Source: Gammaproteobacteria bacterium | GTDB taxonomy: Bacteria; Pseudomonadota; Gammaproteobacteria; Steroidobacterales; Steroidobacteraceae | NCBI GenBank assembly: GCA_029857655.1 | Contig: JAOUGR010000161.1 | Coordinates: 1-5,204 of the forward strand | Reading direction: 5' to 3' | DNA: 5,204 bases | Part shown: positions 1 to 5,204 of the stretch, one piece after another | Position numbering within the stretch: the stretch's first letter is position 1 | How the letters are laid out: every line of letters begins with the position of its first letter | The notes under the pieces: generated by a model | Told to the model about the DNA's origin: nothing | The model's input: the letters and a program-made list of their open reading frames with translations, nothing else | Database searches by the model: none | Translations under genes and position numbers: made by a program

Positions 1-2
1 CG

Positions 3-1169
3 GTGCCCGAGCCGTACGACGCGGCCGAGTTGCAGCAACTCGTCGGCCCGATTGCGTTGTACGTCGACGACCTGATCGGCATCGTGCTGCCGGCGTCGGC
101 CTACCCCCTGCAGGTCGTCGAGGCGGTACGTTTCCTCGACGCGCAGCAGGAAAATCCCGCGCTGGTACCCGATGCGAGTTGGGACGATGCAGTCGTGGCG
201 CTGCTCAATTACCCAGAAGTGCTGCGGATGATGAGCGACAACCTGCGTTGGACAGCCAACCTCGGCGACGCCTTTGTCTATCAGCAGCCGGAGCTGCTGG
301 ACGCGATCCAGCAGTTTCGCTCGCTGGCGCAGTCCTCTGGCCACCTGCAGAGTGACGAGTACCAGGTTGTCGACAATGCAGATGGGGCCATCCAGATCGC
401 CCCGGCCGACCCGCAGATCATCTATGTGCCCTATTACGTGCCCACGGAGGTGGTCAGCTATTACTCGGCACCGGCAATCCGGTACTACCCCTACGGCTAT
501 CCGGTCTATGACTATCCGTATTCCGCCGGCTACTCGTTCCGCTCGGGGTTCTTCTGGGGCGTGACCACTGCGTACATCGTCAGCTGGAACACGCGCTACG
601 TGTATGCCTATCCGCATGGCTACGCCAGGCACCCGTACTACGGGCGCCAGTACTGGCAACGGCACTACGTCAGACATTCGTACTATGACCGCACCCGCGA
701 TCACGACCACGTGTGGCGCCCCAACGCGCGCAGGAACACGCGGCCGCAGCACTATGACGACAATCGGGGCAGGGATTGGCACCGCGGCGGCCAGACTGCG
801 CCGACACGCGGCAATGCATCGACATTCGTGCCGGCGGTTACCTCCTCACTGACAACGTCGACCCGCAATGCACGGAATCCGCATCGCGAGGAGAATTGGA
901 ATTCTCGTGCGACAGATCGCGGCGGGCGCGGCTTCGAGCGCACCGACATCGAAAGGCGCGGCGTGCGGCCTCCACCGCGGCGGACTTCTGCCGCCCCCAG
1001 CACCGCCAGGACTCGCATCCCGGTCAAGGGCCTGCGCGAGGCGCCGCACGCGCAACCTCAGGAACAAAGTGAACCCGAGTCCGCGCCGTCGCGGGATGCG
1101 CCGCGCCAGCAGCAGGCGATGCGGGGCGCGAGAGGCAGGGCAGATGGTCGAATGACGAAGGAACCGTAA
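3..1169 (+). CDS. DUF3300 domain protein, 5' end cut by window edge
   Basis: The protein is probably envelope-associated or periplasmic; DUF3300 has no established biochemical role. Residues about 9-150 follow the family pattern: an IALY..D..(I/V)LPAS.YPLQVVEA block at about 17-41, a (L/Y)PEVLRMM and W..NLGDAF stretch at about 71-91, an AIQQFRSLA helix at about 101-109, and a YVPYYVP strand at about 141-147. Residues about 141-230 are very rich in Tyr, with many His and Pro. From about 230 to the end the protein is Arg-rich, low in complexity and probably disordered. Family members normally carry a signal peptide before the domain. Here the domain begins at the first residues and the frame is open to the left edge, so the GTG at position 3 is probably an internal codon and the true start lies outside the window. 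The gene converges on the dehalogenase gene with 33 bases between stops, and no terminator is visible there. The family call is firm; the function is unknown. Confidence 0.85.
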   Translation: MPEPYDAAELQQLVGPIALYVDDLIGIVLPASAYPLQVVEAVRFLDAQQENPALVPDASWDDAVVALLNYPEVLRMMSDNLRWTANLGDAFVYQQPELLDAIQQFRSLAQSSGHLQSDEYQVVDNADGAIQIAPADPQIIYVPYYVPTEVVSYYSAPAIRYYPYGYPVYDYPYSAGYSFRSGFFWGVTTAYIVSWNTRYVYAYPHGYARHPYYGRQYWQRHYVRHSYYDRTRDHDHVWRPNARRNTRPQHYDDNRGRDWHRGGQTAPTRGNASTFVPAVTSSLTTSTRNARNPHREENWNSRATDRGGRGFERTDIERRGVRPPPRRTSAAPSTARTRIPVKGLREAPHAQPQEQSEPESAPSRDAPRQQQAMRGARGRADGRMTKEP

Positions 1170-1202
1170 CGTTATTCGCACGGGGAGTTGAAGCTCGAGC
1201 CG

Positions 1203-2096
1203 TTAGAGCACGGCGAGGGCTGTACGCGCAACTTCCTCGCCCCACTCCTGGACGAAATGGCCGCCTTCCGCCACCTCATGCGGTGGTGGGCAGTTGCGGA
1301 TGATCCTTGCCATGGCGCGCATCACGGGCGGTCCCAGCACGGGATCTTTCATGCCGACAGCCATGAATGTCCTGCCCGCCCACTCGGTTTGAAACCATTC
1401 GCGGGCGCGGCGCGATAATGCGGCGCCTTCGGCTTCAGGATTGTCGGGCACCAGGTTCGGAAATCGCCGCACGCCGCCCTTGAACGCCGCATCGGGAAAT
1501 GGCGCGTCGTAGGCCGCGGCCTCCGCCGACGTGAGGTGTGGGCAGGAACGGGCGAGCAGCTTGCCGACCGCGAGGTCGGGGTTCCTGTTGCTGTAGGCGC
1601 GCCAGTCGAGAAAGCCCTGCCCGAGGGGAACGTCGCCGGTCCCGAGCGCGGTGTTCATGATGAAGAGACTGGAAAATCGGTCCGGCATGTCCATCGGCAG
1701 GGTCAGTCCCAGCAGCCCGCCCCAGTCCTGCACCGTAAGCACCACGTTTTTGAGATCGAGGCGCTCCACCAGATTCTTGAGCAGGTTACGGTGGAACATG
1801 AATGTATAGCGCGCGTCGTCGGCCGGCTTGTCGCTCCTGCCGAACCCAAGCAGGTCCGGGGCCACCACCCTGTGCCCGGCTGCCGTGATCACCGGCAGCA
1901 TGCGCCGGTACAGGTAGCTCCAGGTGGGCTGGCCGTGCAGGCACAGAAACACCTTGGCGGCGTCGCGCGGACCTTCATCGACATAGTGGACGCGCAGTCC
2001 GGCGTAGCCCTCGAGGTCGCTGATGAAATGCGGCGCGTACGTATATCCAGGGAGGTTCGCAAAGCGTTCATCCGGTGTGCGCAGTACGGCGGACAT
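1203..2096 (-). CDS. haloalkane dehalogenase, HLD-I subfamily (DhlA-like)
   Basis: This alpha/beta-hydrolase is predicted to cleave carbon-halogen bonds in haloalkanes hydrolytically, giving an alcohol, halide and a proton; it is probably cytoplasmic. The 297-residue protein aligns from memory without gaps to Xanthobacter DhlA over the first 124 residues. The nucleophile is D124 in VQDWGG, with halide-binding W125 next to it. The cap holds F162 and W165 in GFLDW, matching DhlA F172 and W175. The acid is D251 in GMKD and the base is H280 in GGHFVQEWGE. The full HLD-I set Asp-Asp-His plus Trp-Trp is thus present. The oxyanion-loop motif is HGQPTW, where DhlA has HGEPTW. Between the nucleophile and the cap Trp it is about ten residues shorter than DhlA. 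The ATG at 2096 is chosen because the product then begins MSAVLRTPDERF, as homologues do; a GTG at 2159 would add 21 unrelated-looking residues. No clear Shine-Dalgarno was seen at either start. It is a single gene, divergent from the exported protein at 2201. Natural substrates cannot be read from the sequence. Confidence 0.9.
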   Translation of the reverse strand: MSAVLRTPDERFANLPGYTYAPHFISDLEGYAGLRVHYVDEGPRDAAKVFLCLHGQPTWSYLYRRMLPVITAAGHRVVAPDLLGFGRSDKPADDARYTFMFHRNLLKNLVERLDLKNVVLTVQDWGGLLGLTLPMDMPDRFSSLFIMNTALGTGDVPLGQGFLDWRAYSNRNPDLAVGKLLARSCPHLTSAEAAAYDAPFPDAAFKGGVRRFPNLVPDNPEAEGAALSRRAREWFQTEWAGRTFMAVGMKDPVLGPPVMRAMARIIRNCPPPHEVAEGGHFVQEWGEEVARTALAVL

Positions 2097-2142
2097 ACGG
2101 CCGTCAGCATGCCACTGTCCGGTACCACTTGTCGCTCGTGGA

Positions 2143-2172
2143 CTGCACACGACGGTCACTCCGTGCTAGCCT
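2143..2172 (+). promoter_or_regulatory. possible sigma70-type promoter for the exported NTF2-like gene
   Basis: A hexamer TGCACA (2144-2149) and a hexamer TAGCCT (2167-2172) are separated by 17 bases, and the second is preceded by TG one base upstream, as in an extended -10. The matches to consensus are only partial: four of six at -35 and three of six at -10. Position suits transcription of the gene starting at 2201, with a leader of about 20 bases containing the ribosome binding site. It lies in the roughly 100-base divergent gap, where the dehalogenase promoter should also sit, though none was recognised for that strand. Confidence 0.3.
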
Positions 2173-2186
2173 GCTCGTCCATTTTC

Positions 2187-2194
2187 AGAGGAGA
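2187..2194 (+). promoter_or_regulatory. Shine-Dalgarno site fixing the start at 2201
   Basis: AGAGGAGA lies six bases before the ATG at 2201. This strong purine-rich match decides the start of the exported NTF2-like gene against start codons further upstream in the same open frame, which would replace the signal peptide with an unrelated Arg-rich stretch. Confidence 0.8.
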
Positions 2195-2200
2195 AACCTA

Positions 2201-2674
2201 ATGCGTCGAATTTCAGTGTTGCTGCTTGTTGCCCTCGCGACAGCAGGCATGTCGGTTCACGCCGATACGGCGAGTCCGGCGGTAGCCGCCGAGATCATCA
2301 GCATCGTCAAGGCACAATGGGCGGCGGGGAACCAGAAAAACCTTGCCGAATCGCAGAAGAACATCGCCGATGACTACACCGAGTTGAATGGTGATGCGGC
2401 GACCCGAGTAGATGGCCGGGCCCTCGCAGCGCGGTTCACAGAGGCCCAGGACAAGGACCCGGGCAAAACGCTCGTAAGTGAAATGCTCAATCCGAAAGTC
2501 CAAGTCTACGGGGACGTCGCGATCCTGAGCTACAACTACATGGGTTACGGGCAGGACAAGGACGGTACGGTCAAGCCCAATCGCGCCAAGTCCACGCGGG
2601 TCTATGCCAAGCAGGGTGGCAAGTGGCTGCTGGTGCACGCCAATTTCGCTGCGGATCCATTGCCGCAGAACTGA
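2201..2674 (+). CDS. exported NTF2-like / DUF4440 (SnoaL-like) protein
   Basis: This small 157-residue protein is predicted to be periplasmic or otherwise secreted. A Sec signal peptide covers residues 1-21: MRR, then a hydrophobic core ISVLLLVALATAGM, then a V-H-A cleavage site before D22. The rest reads as one NTF2-like cone-barrel domain. It has an N-terminal helix (about 26-52) leading to a DDYTELNG-type strand (about 57-64), a G(R/K)-containing turn and helix (about 71-84), a VQVYGDVAILSYNY strand pair (about 100-113), and the closing RVY.KQGGKWLLVHANF strands (about 133-149), typical of DUF4440/SnoaL-like proteins. Such domains serve as enzymes, binding modules or stress proteins, so the fold does not give a function. 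The start at 2201 is fixed by a strong Shine-Dalgarno and the signal peptide. A strong terminator follows 26 bases after the stop, so it appears to be transcribed alone. The fold is fairly sure; the role is unknown. Confidence 0.85.
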   Translation: MRRISVLLLVALATAGMSVHADTASPAVAAEIISIVKAQWAAGNQKNLAESQKNIADDYTELNGDAATRVDGRALAARFTEAQDKDPGKTLVSEMLNPKVQVYGDVAILSYNYMGYGQDKDGTVKPNRAKSTRVYAKQGGKWLLVHANFAADPLPQN

Positions 2675-2700
2675 TGCAAGCTTCGTGGGAATCGAGTGCA

Positions 2701-2728
2701 GGGGAAGCCTACTGGCTTCCCCTTTTTT
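2701..2728 (+). terminator. strong intrinsic terminator
   Basis: A perfect 9-bp GC-rich stem, GGGGAAGCC with GGCTTCCCC, closes a 4-base TACT loop and runs directly into six T residues (2723-2728). An extra A-T pair (2700 with 2723) can extend the stem. The reverse strand has no T tract after the stem, so it should act only rightward, ending the transcript of the exported NTF2-like gene. Confidence 0.9.
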
Positions 2729-2763
2729 CTTGTGAATCCGGAATGCTGGCATACGGGATCAAC

Positions 2764-2958
2764 ATGTCAATTACATTGCGAACCAGTGAGCCGATAATCG
2801 CGAAGGCGATGCTGATGGAGAAGGAATCTTTCGACCTCGTGAACCCGGAAATTCCCGGGCTCGTGGGTGCGTATCCAGCGAAACTTCACGCGGAATTCCA
2901 TGCGACCAGACAGGAATATCGCATCATCTTCCCGGAGTTTGCGGCGGGCAGTACCTAA
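2764..2958 (+). CDS. possible small protein of 64 residues, no family recognised
   Basis: I do not recognise this protein. It begins MSITLRTSEPIIAKAMLMEK, is mixed in charge, and shows no signal peptide, membrane segment or known motif. Reasons to keep it: the composition looks protein-like, third codon positions favour G and C, and the frame ends naturally. Reasons for doubt: it starts only 35 bases after the terminator of the gene before it, no convincing promoter was seen in that gap, and only a weak purine stretch (CGGGAT) stands before the ATG. An in-frame ATG at 2743 would add seven residues and has no better ribosome site. Its TAA (2956-2958) overlaps the GST stop codon (2955-2957) on the other strand. 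It may be a real lineage-specific gene or a chance frame in the gap. Confidence 0.4.
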   Translation: MSITLRTSEPIIAKAMLMEKESFDLVNPEIPGLVGAYPAKLHAEFHATRQEYRIIFPEFAAGST

Positions 2959-3563
2959 GACTTCGCGTACCAGGACTTCACACCGGCGTGGTCACGCACG
3001 GCGTCGTGCACGCCTGTGAGCCTGGGATAGTCGGCGAAGATCGTGGCGGGAATGTGATCCACCTTGCCGCCGCTAAACCAGCGCACCGCCATGAAAATCT
3101 TGAGGTCCACGACGTGGATGGCTTTTCCGCCGAAGAACGGCGCACTCGCAATGTTCTTCTCGGCGGCCTTTGCCCACGCAGGCAGGAAACCGGCCACGAG
3201 CGCCTCGCGCGCGACTTTCTTCTCGACGTCCCCCATGCGCAGGGTCGGCGAGACGACTGCGCGCAGCGTCTCCACGTGCTGCATCATTCCTTCATGGAGC
3301 GCCGCATCGAAGTCGTCGGCAGGGTGCAGACCATGGCGACGGCCTATCAGCACGAGGATGGCATTCGAGTGAGCGAATGCCGGTCGTCCCGGCAGCTCGA
3401 GGACGGGCAGGCCGCCGTAAGGCGTCTGCTCCTTCATCGCGGGCCAGTCGGTGGCGTTGATGCGCACGTCGTCGAAGTCGACGCCAGCGAGATGCAGGGC
3501 GAGGCGGCATTCCTCCCCGCGACTCACCGGCGCATCGAAGTAAATGAGCTTGGGCTTGCTGAT
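2955..3563 (-). CDS. glutathione S-transferase-like protein, sigma-type N-terminus, non-canonical start
   Basis: The product is predicted to be a soluble enzyme conjugating glutathione to electrophiles or using it in another GST-type reaction. Numbered from the ATC at 3563 it has 202 residues, a usual length for the family. The thioredoxin-like half starts with KLIYFDAP...RGEECRLAL (residues 5-23), where Y8 corresponds to the catalytic Tyr of sigma GSTs. Then come DWPAMK.QTPYGGLPVLE with cis-Pro at P53, and HSNAI with glutathione-contacting S66. The helical half includes a VVDLKIF segment around D153, the usual N-capping region of the GST core. The only canonical start in frame is GTG at 3527, which would remove the first strand and Y8 and has no Shine-Dalgarno. 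The frame stays open upstream to a TGA at 3585-3587, without ATG, GTG or TTG. I place the start at ATC (reading ISKPKL, where relatives would have M) as the best homology-based guess. Start confidence is low; family confidence is high. Confidence 0.8.
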   Translation of the reverse strand: MSKPKLIYFDAPVSRGEECRLALHLAGVDFDDVRINATDWPAMKEQTPYGGLPVLELPGRPAFAHSNAILVLIGRRHGLHPADDFDAALHEGMMQHVETLRAVVSPTLRMGDVEKKVAREALVAGFLPAWAKAAEKNIASAPFFGGKAIHVVDLKIFMAVRWFSGGKVDHIPATIFADYPRLTGVHDAVRDHAGVKSWYAKS

Positions 3564-3572
3564 GGTGGAAAA

Positions 3573-3578
3573 AGAATA
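3573..3578 (-). promoter_or_regulatory. -10-like hexamer before the GST gene
   Basis: Read on the minus strand, TATTCT matches four of six bases of the sigma70 -10 consensus and lies nine bases before the ATC at 3563. No good -35 was found at 16-18 bases spacing. If used, the transcript would begin almost at the ATC and carry no Shine-Dalgarno. Weak evidence. Confidence 0.2.
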
Positions 3579-3707
3579 CCACGCTCAGGATTGCAGCTTG
3601 AGCCCAGGTCATTTCCAGGTCGCAACGCCGGCCGCAACGGACATTGGAGTGGCGGATGGCCGGAAGGCGGACTATCGTCATTTGGGGTCGCATTGCACGC
3701 CGCTCAC

Positions 3708-3711
3708 GAGG
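3708..3711 (+). promoter_or_regulatory. Shine-Dalgarno core fixing the start at 3717
   Basis: GAGG, preceded by AC, lies five bases before the ATG at 3717. This supports that start over the ATG two codons later at 3723 and over the long open frame that runs in from upstream, which is a shadow of the GST gene. Confidence 0.6.
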
Positions 3712-3716
3712 TTGAC

Positions 3717-3977
3717 ATGAAGATGAACATCAAGGCCCTTGCGATCGCCATTGGCGTCGTGTGGAGTGCCTGTGTCCTGCTCGTGGGTGTTGCACATCTG
3801 GTGTGGCCGGGCTATGGGGTTGCGTTCCTCGACTTGGTTGCATCGATCTACCCAGGATTTCATCCGGCCAACGGCTTCGTCGCCATGATCGTTGGCGCTT
3901 TGTACGCGCTCATCGATGGCGCCATCGGCGGTGCCGTAATTGCATGGCTGTATAACGCGACGGTCCGTGCCACGTAG
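3717..3977 (+). CDS. small two-helix membrane protein, resembles proteins labelled 'bacteriophage holin'
   Basis: This 86-residue protein should sit in the inner membrane. A short positive N-terminus (M-K-M-N-I-K) precedes transmembrane helix 1 at about 7-30. A loop with VWPGYG and IYPGFHP leads to helix 2 at about 53-79, which contains the small-residue stretch LIDGAIGGAVIAWLYN and a buried-looking D67. This pattern, with a YPG motif in the loop and a (A/V)DG..GG.I.AWLYN ending, recalls a family of short chromosomal proteins that databases often name bacteriophage holin. No endolysin, phage or prophage gene is near, so a lytic role is not supported; it may simply be a conserved membrane protein of unknown function. 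The start at 3717 has a GAGG site five bases upstream. It is divergent from the GST gene, and the next same-strand gene begins 101 bases downstream. Confidence 0.75.
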   Translation: MKMNIKALAIAIGVVWSACVLLVGVAHLVWPGYGVAFLDLVASIYPGFHPANGFVAMIVGALYALIDGAIGGAVIAWLYNATVRAT

Positions 3978-3988
3978 GAGACTGTTTG

Positions 3989-4010
3989 GCATCAGGCGCG
4001 ATCATGATGC
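3989..4010 (+). other. imperfect stem between the membrane protein and desaturase genes
   Basis: GCATCA (3989-3994) and TGATGC (4005-4010) are complementary around a 10-base loop, and an 8-base palindrome ATCATGAT (4001-4008) overlaps the right arm. There is no T tract, so it is not a standard terminator. It could be an operator or chance; nothing links it to a regulator. Confidence 0.2.
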
Positions 4011-4061
4011 GTGCGTCGCAAATTTGAGGCGGCGGTTACACACTTGGGCTTGAATTCAGCC

Positions 4062-4067
4062 TAAACT
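4062..4067 (+). promoter_or_regulatory. possible -10 element of the desaturase gene
   Basis: TAAACT matches four of six -10 consensus bases and ends 11 bases before the ATG at 4079. No convincing -35 hexamer sits at 16-18 bases upstream. With this hexamer in use the leader would be only a few bases long, which fits the missing Shine-Dalgarno. Confidence 0.25.
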
Positions 4068-4078
4068 ACCGCCGGCCC

Positions 4079-5107
4079 ATGCCAGACCCCGCCATTACAC
4101 AAGCGACGCTCGCTGAACCGCCATTGCGGCAGTTGATCGCGCCCTTTGCCCGGGCCGACAATCGTCGCGCCTGGTTTCAGCTCGTGACCACGAGCCTGCT
4201 GTTCGTCGTTGGCTGGAGCATCATGGTTTTCGGCGTTCGGCTGGCCTGGAACTATGGCTTCGTGTTGCTGCTGTCGCTGCCAGTTGCGGGGCTGTACGTG
4301 CGGCTATTCATCTTTCAGCACGACTGTGGCCATGGCTCGTTCTTCAGCACCCCGCGCTTGAATGACACCGTCGGGCGCGTGCTCGGTGTCGTGACGCTGA
4401 TGCCGTACTCTTACTGGCGCCGCACGCATGCCATCCACCATGCGACATCGGGCAACCTGGACCGCCGCGGGACCGGGGACATTGTCACGATGAGCGTGAG
4501 CGAGTACGCGGCGGCACCCTGGTGGCGGCGGCTGGGCTATCGCTTGTACCGCAGCACGCCAGTGCTGCTGGGCATCGGCCCGCTGTACCAGTTTGTGCTC
4601 AAGCATCGCTTCCCATTCGACCTGCCGCGCAGCTTCCGCAAAGAATGGACCAGCATCTGGCTCAACGACGTCGCGCTCGTGCTGGTCTTCTGCGTGCTCG
4701 TGCTGGCGCTGGGCTGGCACACGGTGCTGCTCGTGCAGCTGCCGGTATTGCTGCTGGCCGGAGCAGCGGGTGTCTGGCTCTTCTATGTCCAACACCAGTT
4801 TGAGAGTACCTACTGGGCCAAGAAAGATGTCTGGAATGTCGAGCGCTCCGCCGTCGAGGGCAGCTCCTATTACGATCTGCCAGCGATCCTGCACTGGTTT
4901 AGTGGCAATATCGGCTTCCACCACATACATCACCTGGCGAGCCGGGTGCCGAATTATCGGCTGCGCGAGTGCTTTGAATCGCACCCGCGCTTGCAACGGG
5001 CGCAGCGACTGACTTTCTGGACCAGTCTGCGATTGGCACGGCTCCGGCTCTGGGACGAACAGGCCCAGCGCCTGGTCCCGTTCTCCGCGTATCAGCGAAA
5101 TCGGTAG
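4079..5107 (+). CDS. membrane fatty acid desaturase, three-histidine-box family
   Basis: The 342-residue inner-membrane di-iron enzyme is predicted to insert a double bond into fatty acyl chains using oxygen and an electron donor, changing membrane lipid fluidity. The three histidine boxes are complete: HDCGH at 81-85, HAIHH at 117-121 and HHIHH at 281-285. The additional conserved stretch FYVQHQFE holds H239. The block from about 259 to 296, [29 protein letters not shown], strongly recalls acyl-lipid omega-6/delta-12 (DesA-like) desaturases. Hydrophobic spans lie at about 34-53, 59-79, 160-174 and 195-238 (probably two helices), with the His boxes on the cytoplasmic side as is usual. Length is normal. 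The ATG at 4079 gives the usual short hydrophilic N-terminus; no Shine-Dalgarno is seen before it. The gene seems to stand alone; no ferredoxin, reductase or two-component regulator is in view. Substrate and position of the double bond cannot be fixed from sequence alone. Confidence 0.92.
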   Translation: MPDPAITQATLAEPPLRQLIAPFARADNRRAWFQLVTTSLLFVVGWSIMVFGVRLAWNYGFVLLLSLPVAGLYVRLFIFQHDCGHGSFFSTPRLNDTVGRVLGVVTLMPYSYWRRTHAIHHATSGNLDRRGTGDIVTMSVSEYAAAPWWRRLGYRLYRSTPVLLGIGPLYQFVLKHRFPFDLPRSFRKEWTSIWLNDVALVLVFCVLVLALGWHTVLLVQLPVLLLAGAAGVWLFYVQHQFESTYWAKKDVWNVERSAVEGSSYYDLPAILHWFSGNIGFHHIHHLASRVPNYRLRECFESHPRLQRAQRLTFWTSLRLARLRLWDEQAQRLVPFSAYQRNR

Positions 5108-5113
5108 GCCCCG

Positions 5114-5130
5114 ACGCTCTCAAAGAGCGT
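5114..5130 (+). other. hairpin after the desaturase gene, possible weak terminator
   Basis: ACGCTCT (5114-5120) and AGAGCGT (5124-5130) form a perfect 7-bp stem with a CAA loop, six bases past the desaturase stop. No T run follows in either direction, so termination would be weak or Rho-assisted. A wider complementary pair, GGCCCC (5107-5112) and GGGGCC (5159-5164), encloses it and could form a larger stem. The remainder to the window end (to 5204) holds no gene I can support. Confidence 0.35.
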
Positions 5131-5204
5131 GAATCTTCCGTCTGGACTCAAGTCGACTGGGGCCGACGCACATCAGGAATGATGCGACAATTCCAGCCTG
5201 TTGC

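Noticed and set aside
1170..1202. Terminator between the convergent DUF3300 and dehalogenase genes
   Set aside because: Only a short GCTCGAGC palindrome (1193-1200) is present, with no T tract on either strand.
1536..2201. Open frame of 221 codons on the + strand opposite the dehalogenase gene
   Set aside because: It lies antisense to a gene with complete catalytic motifs, and its product has no recognisable family pattern; it is a shadow frame in GC-rich DNA.
2213..2752. Open frame of 179 codons on the - strand opposite the exported NTF2-like gene
   Set aside because: It runs through the terminator and is antisense to a gene with a clear signal peptide, ribosome site and fold pattern.
1203..3563. 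A haloalkane degradation cluster formed by the dehalogenase and the GST
   Set aside because: The two genes are separated by the exported protein, a terminator and opposite-direction units, and no alcohol or aldehyde dehydrogenase, haloacid dehalogenase or regulator is present.
2988..3716. In-frame N-terminal extension of the small membrane protein
   Set aside because: The frame is open upstream only because it lies antisense to the GST gene; the ATG at 3717 has its own ribosome site and begins the normal-length membrane protein.
4304..4996. Open frame of 230 codons on the - strand opposite the desaturase gene
   Set aside because: Antisense to a gene with all three His boxes; the product is low in complexity (His/Gln/Arg-rich), as expected for a shadow.
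5179..5204. Possible start of another + strand gene (ATGATGCGACAATTCC at the right edge)
   Set aside because: Only eight codons are visible and the nearby AGGA is too close to the ATG for good spacing; nothing supports coding.

Overview
The window is ordinary chromosomal DNA from a GC-rich Gram-negative bacterium, most likely a proteobacterium. The grounds are a DUF3300 protein, a Sec-exported NTF2-like protein, a DhlA-type haloalkane dehalogenase, a sigma-type glutathione S-transferase and a membrane fatty acid desaturase. Long shadow frames opposite real genes also fit GC-rich DNA. The sequence does not fix the genus. No tRNA, rRNA, CRISPR array, insertion sequence, phage module or attachment site was seen.

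Layout from left to right: (1) the 3' part of a DUF3300 gene, running in from the left edge (+). (2) A convergent haloalkane dehalogenase gene (-) with all five catalytic and halide-binding residues. (3) Divergent from it, a secreted NTF2/DUF4440-like protein (+) ending in a strong intrinsic terminator. (4) A possible 64-residue ORF (+) whose stop codon overlaps the stop of (5), a glutathione S-transferase-like gene (-). (6) Divergent from that, an 86-residue two-helix membrane protein (+). (7) A three-histidine-box fatty acid desaturase (+). The last 97 bases hold a small hairpin and no supportable gene.

Most neighbours are convergent or divergent, and the same-strand pairs are separated by a terminator or by about 100 bases. 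The genes therefore look like separate transcription units, not one operon or pathway. A loose theme of envelope, lipid and electrophile chemistry can be imagined (desaturase, GST, dehalogenase, two exported proteins), but the sequence does not show that they work together.

No clearly new system was found. The points most worth a second look are the GST gene, whose conserved N-terminus, including the catalytic Tyr, lies upstream of the only canonical start in frame; the compact HLD-I dehalogenase with a shortened cap and a Glu-to-Gln change next to the active site; the small ORF wedged between a terminator and the GST gene; and the lack of a Shine-Dalgarno sequence at the desaturase start, with a -10-like hexamer close to the ATG.
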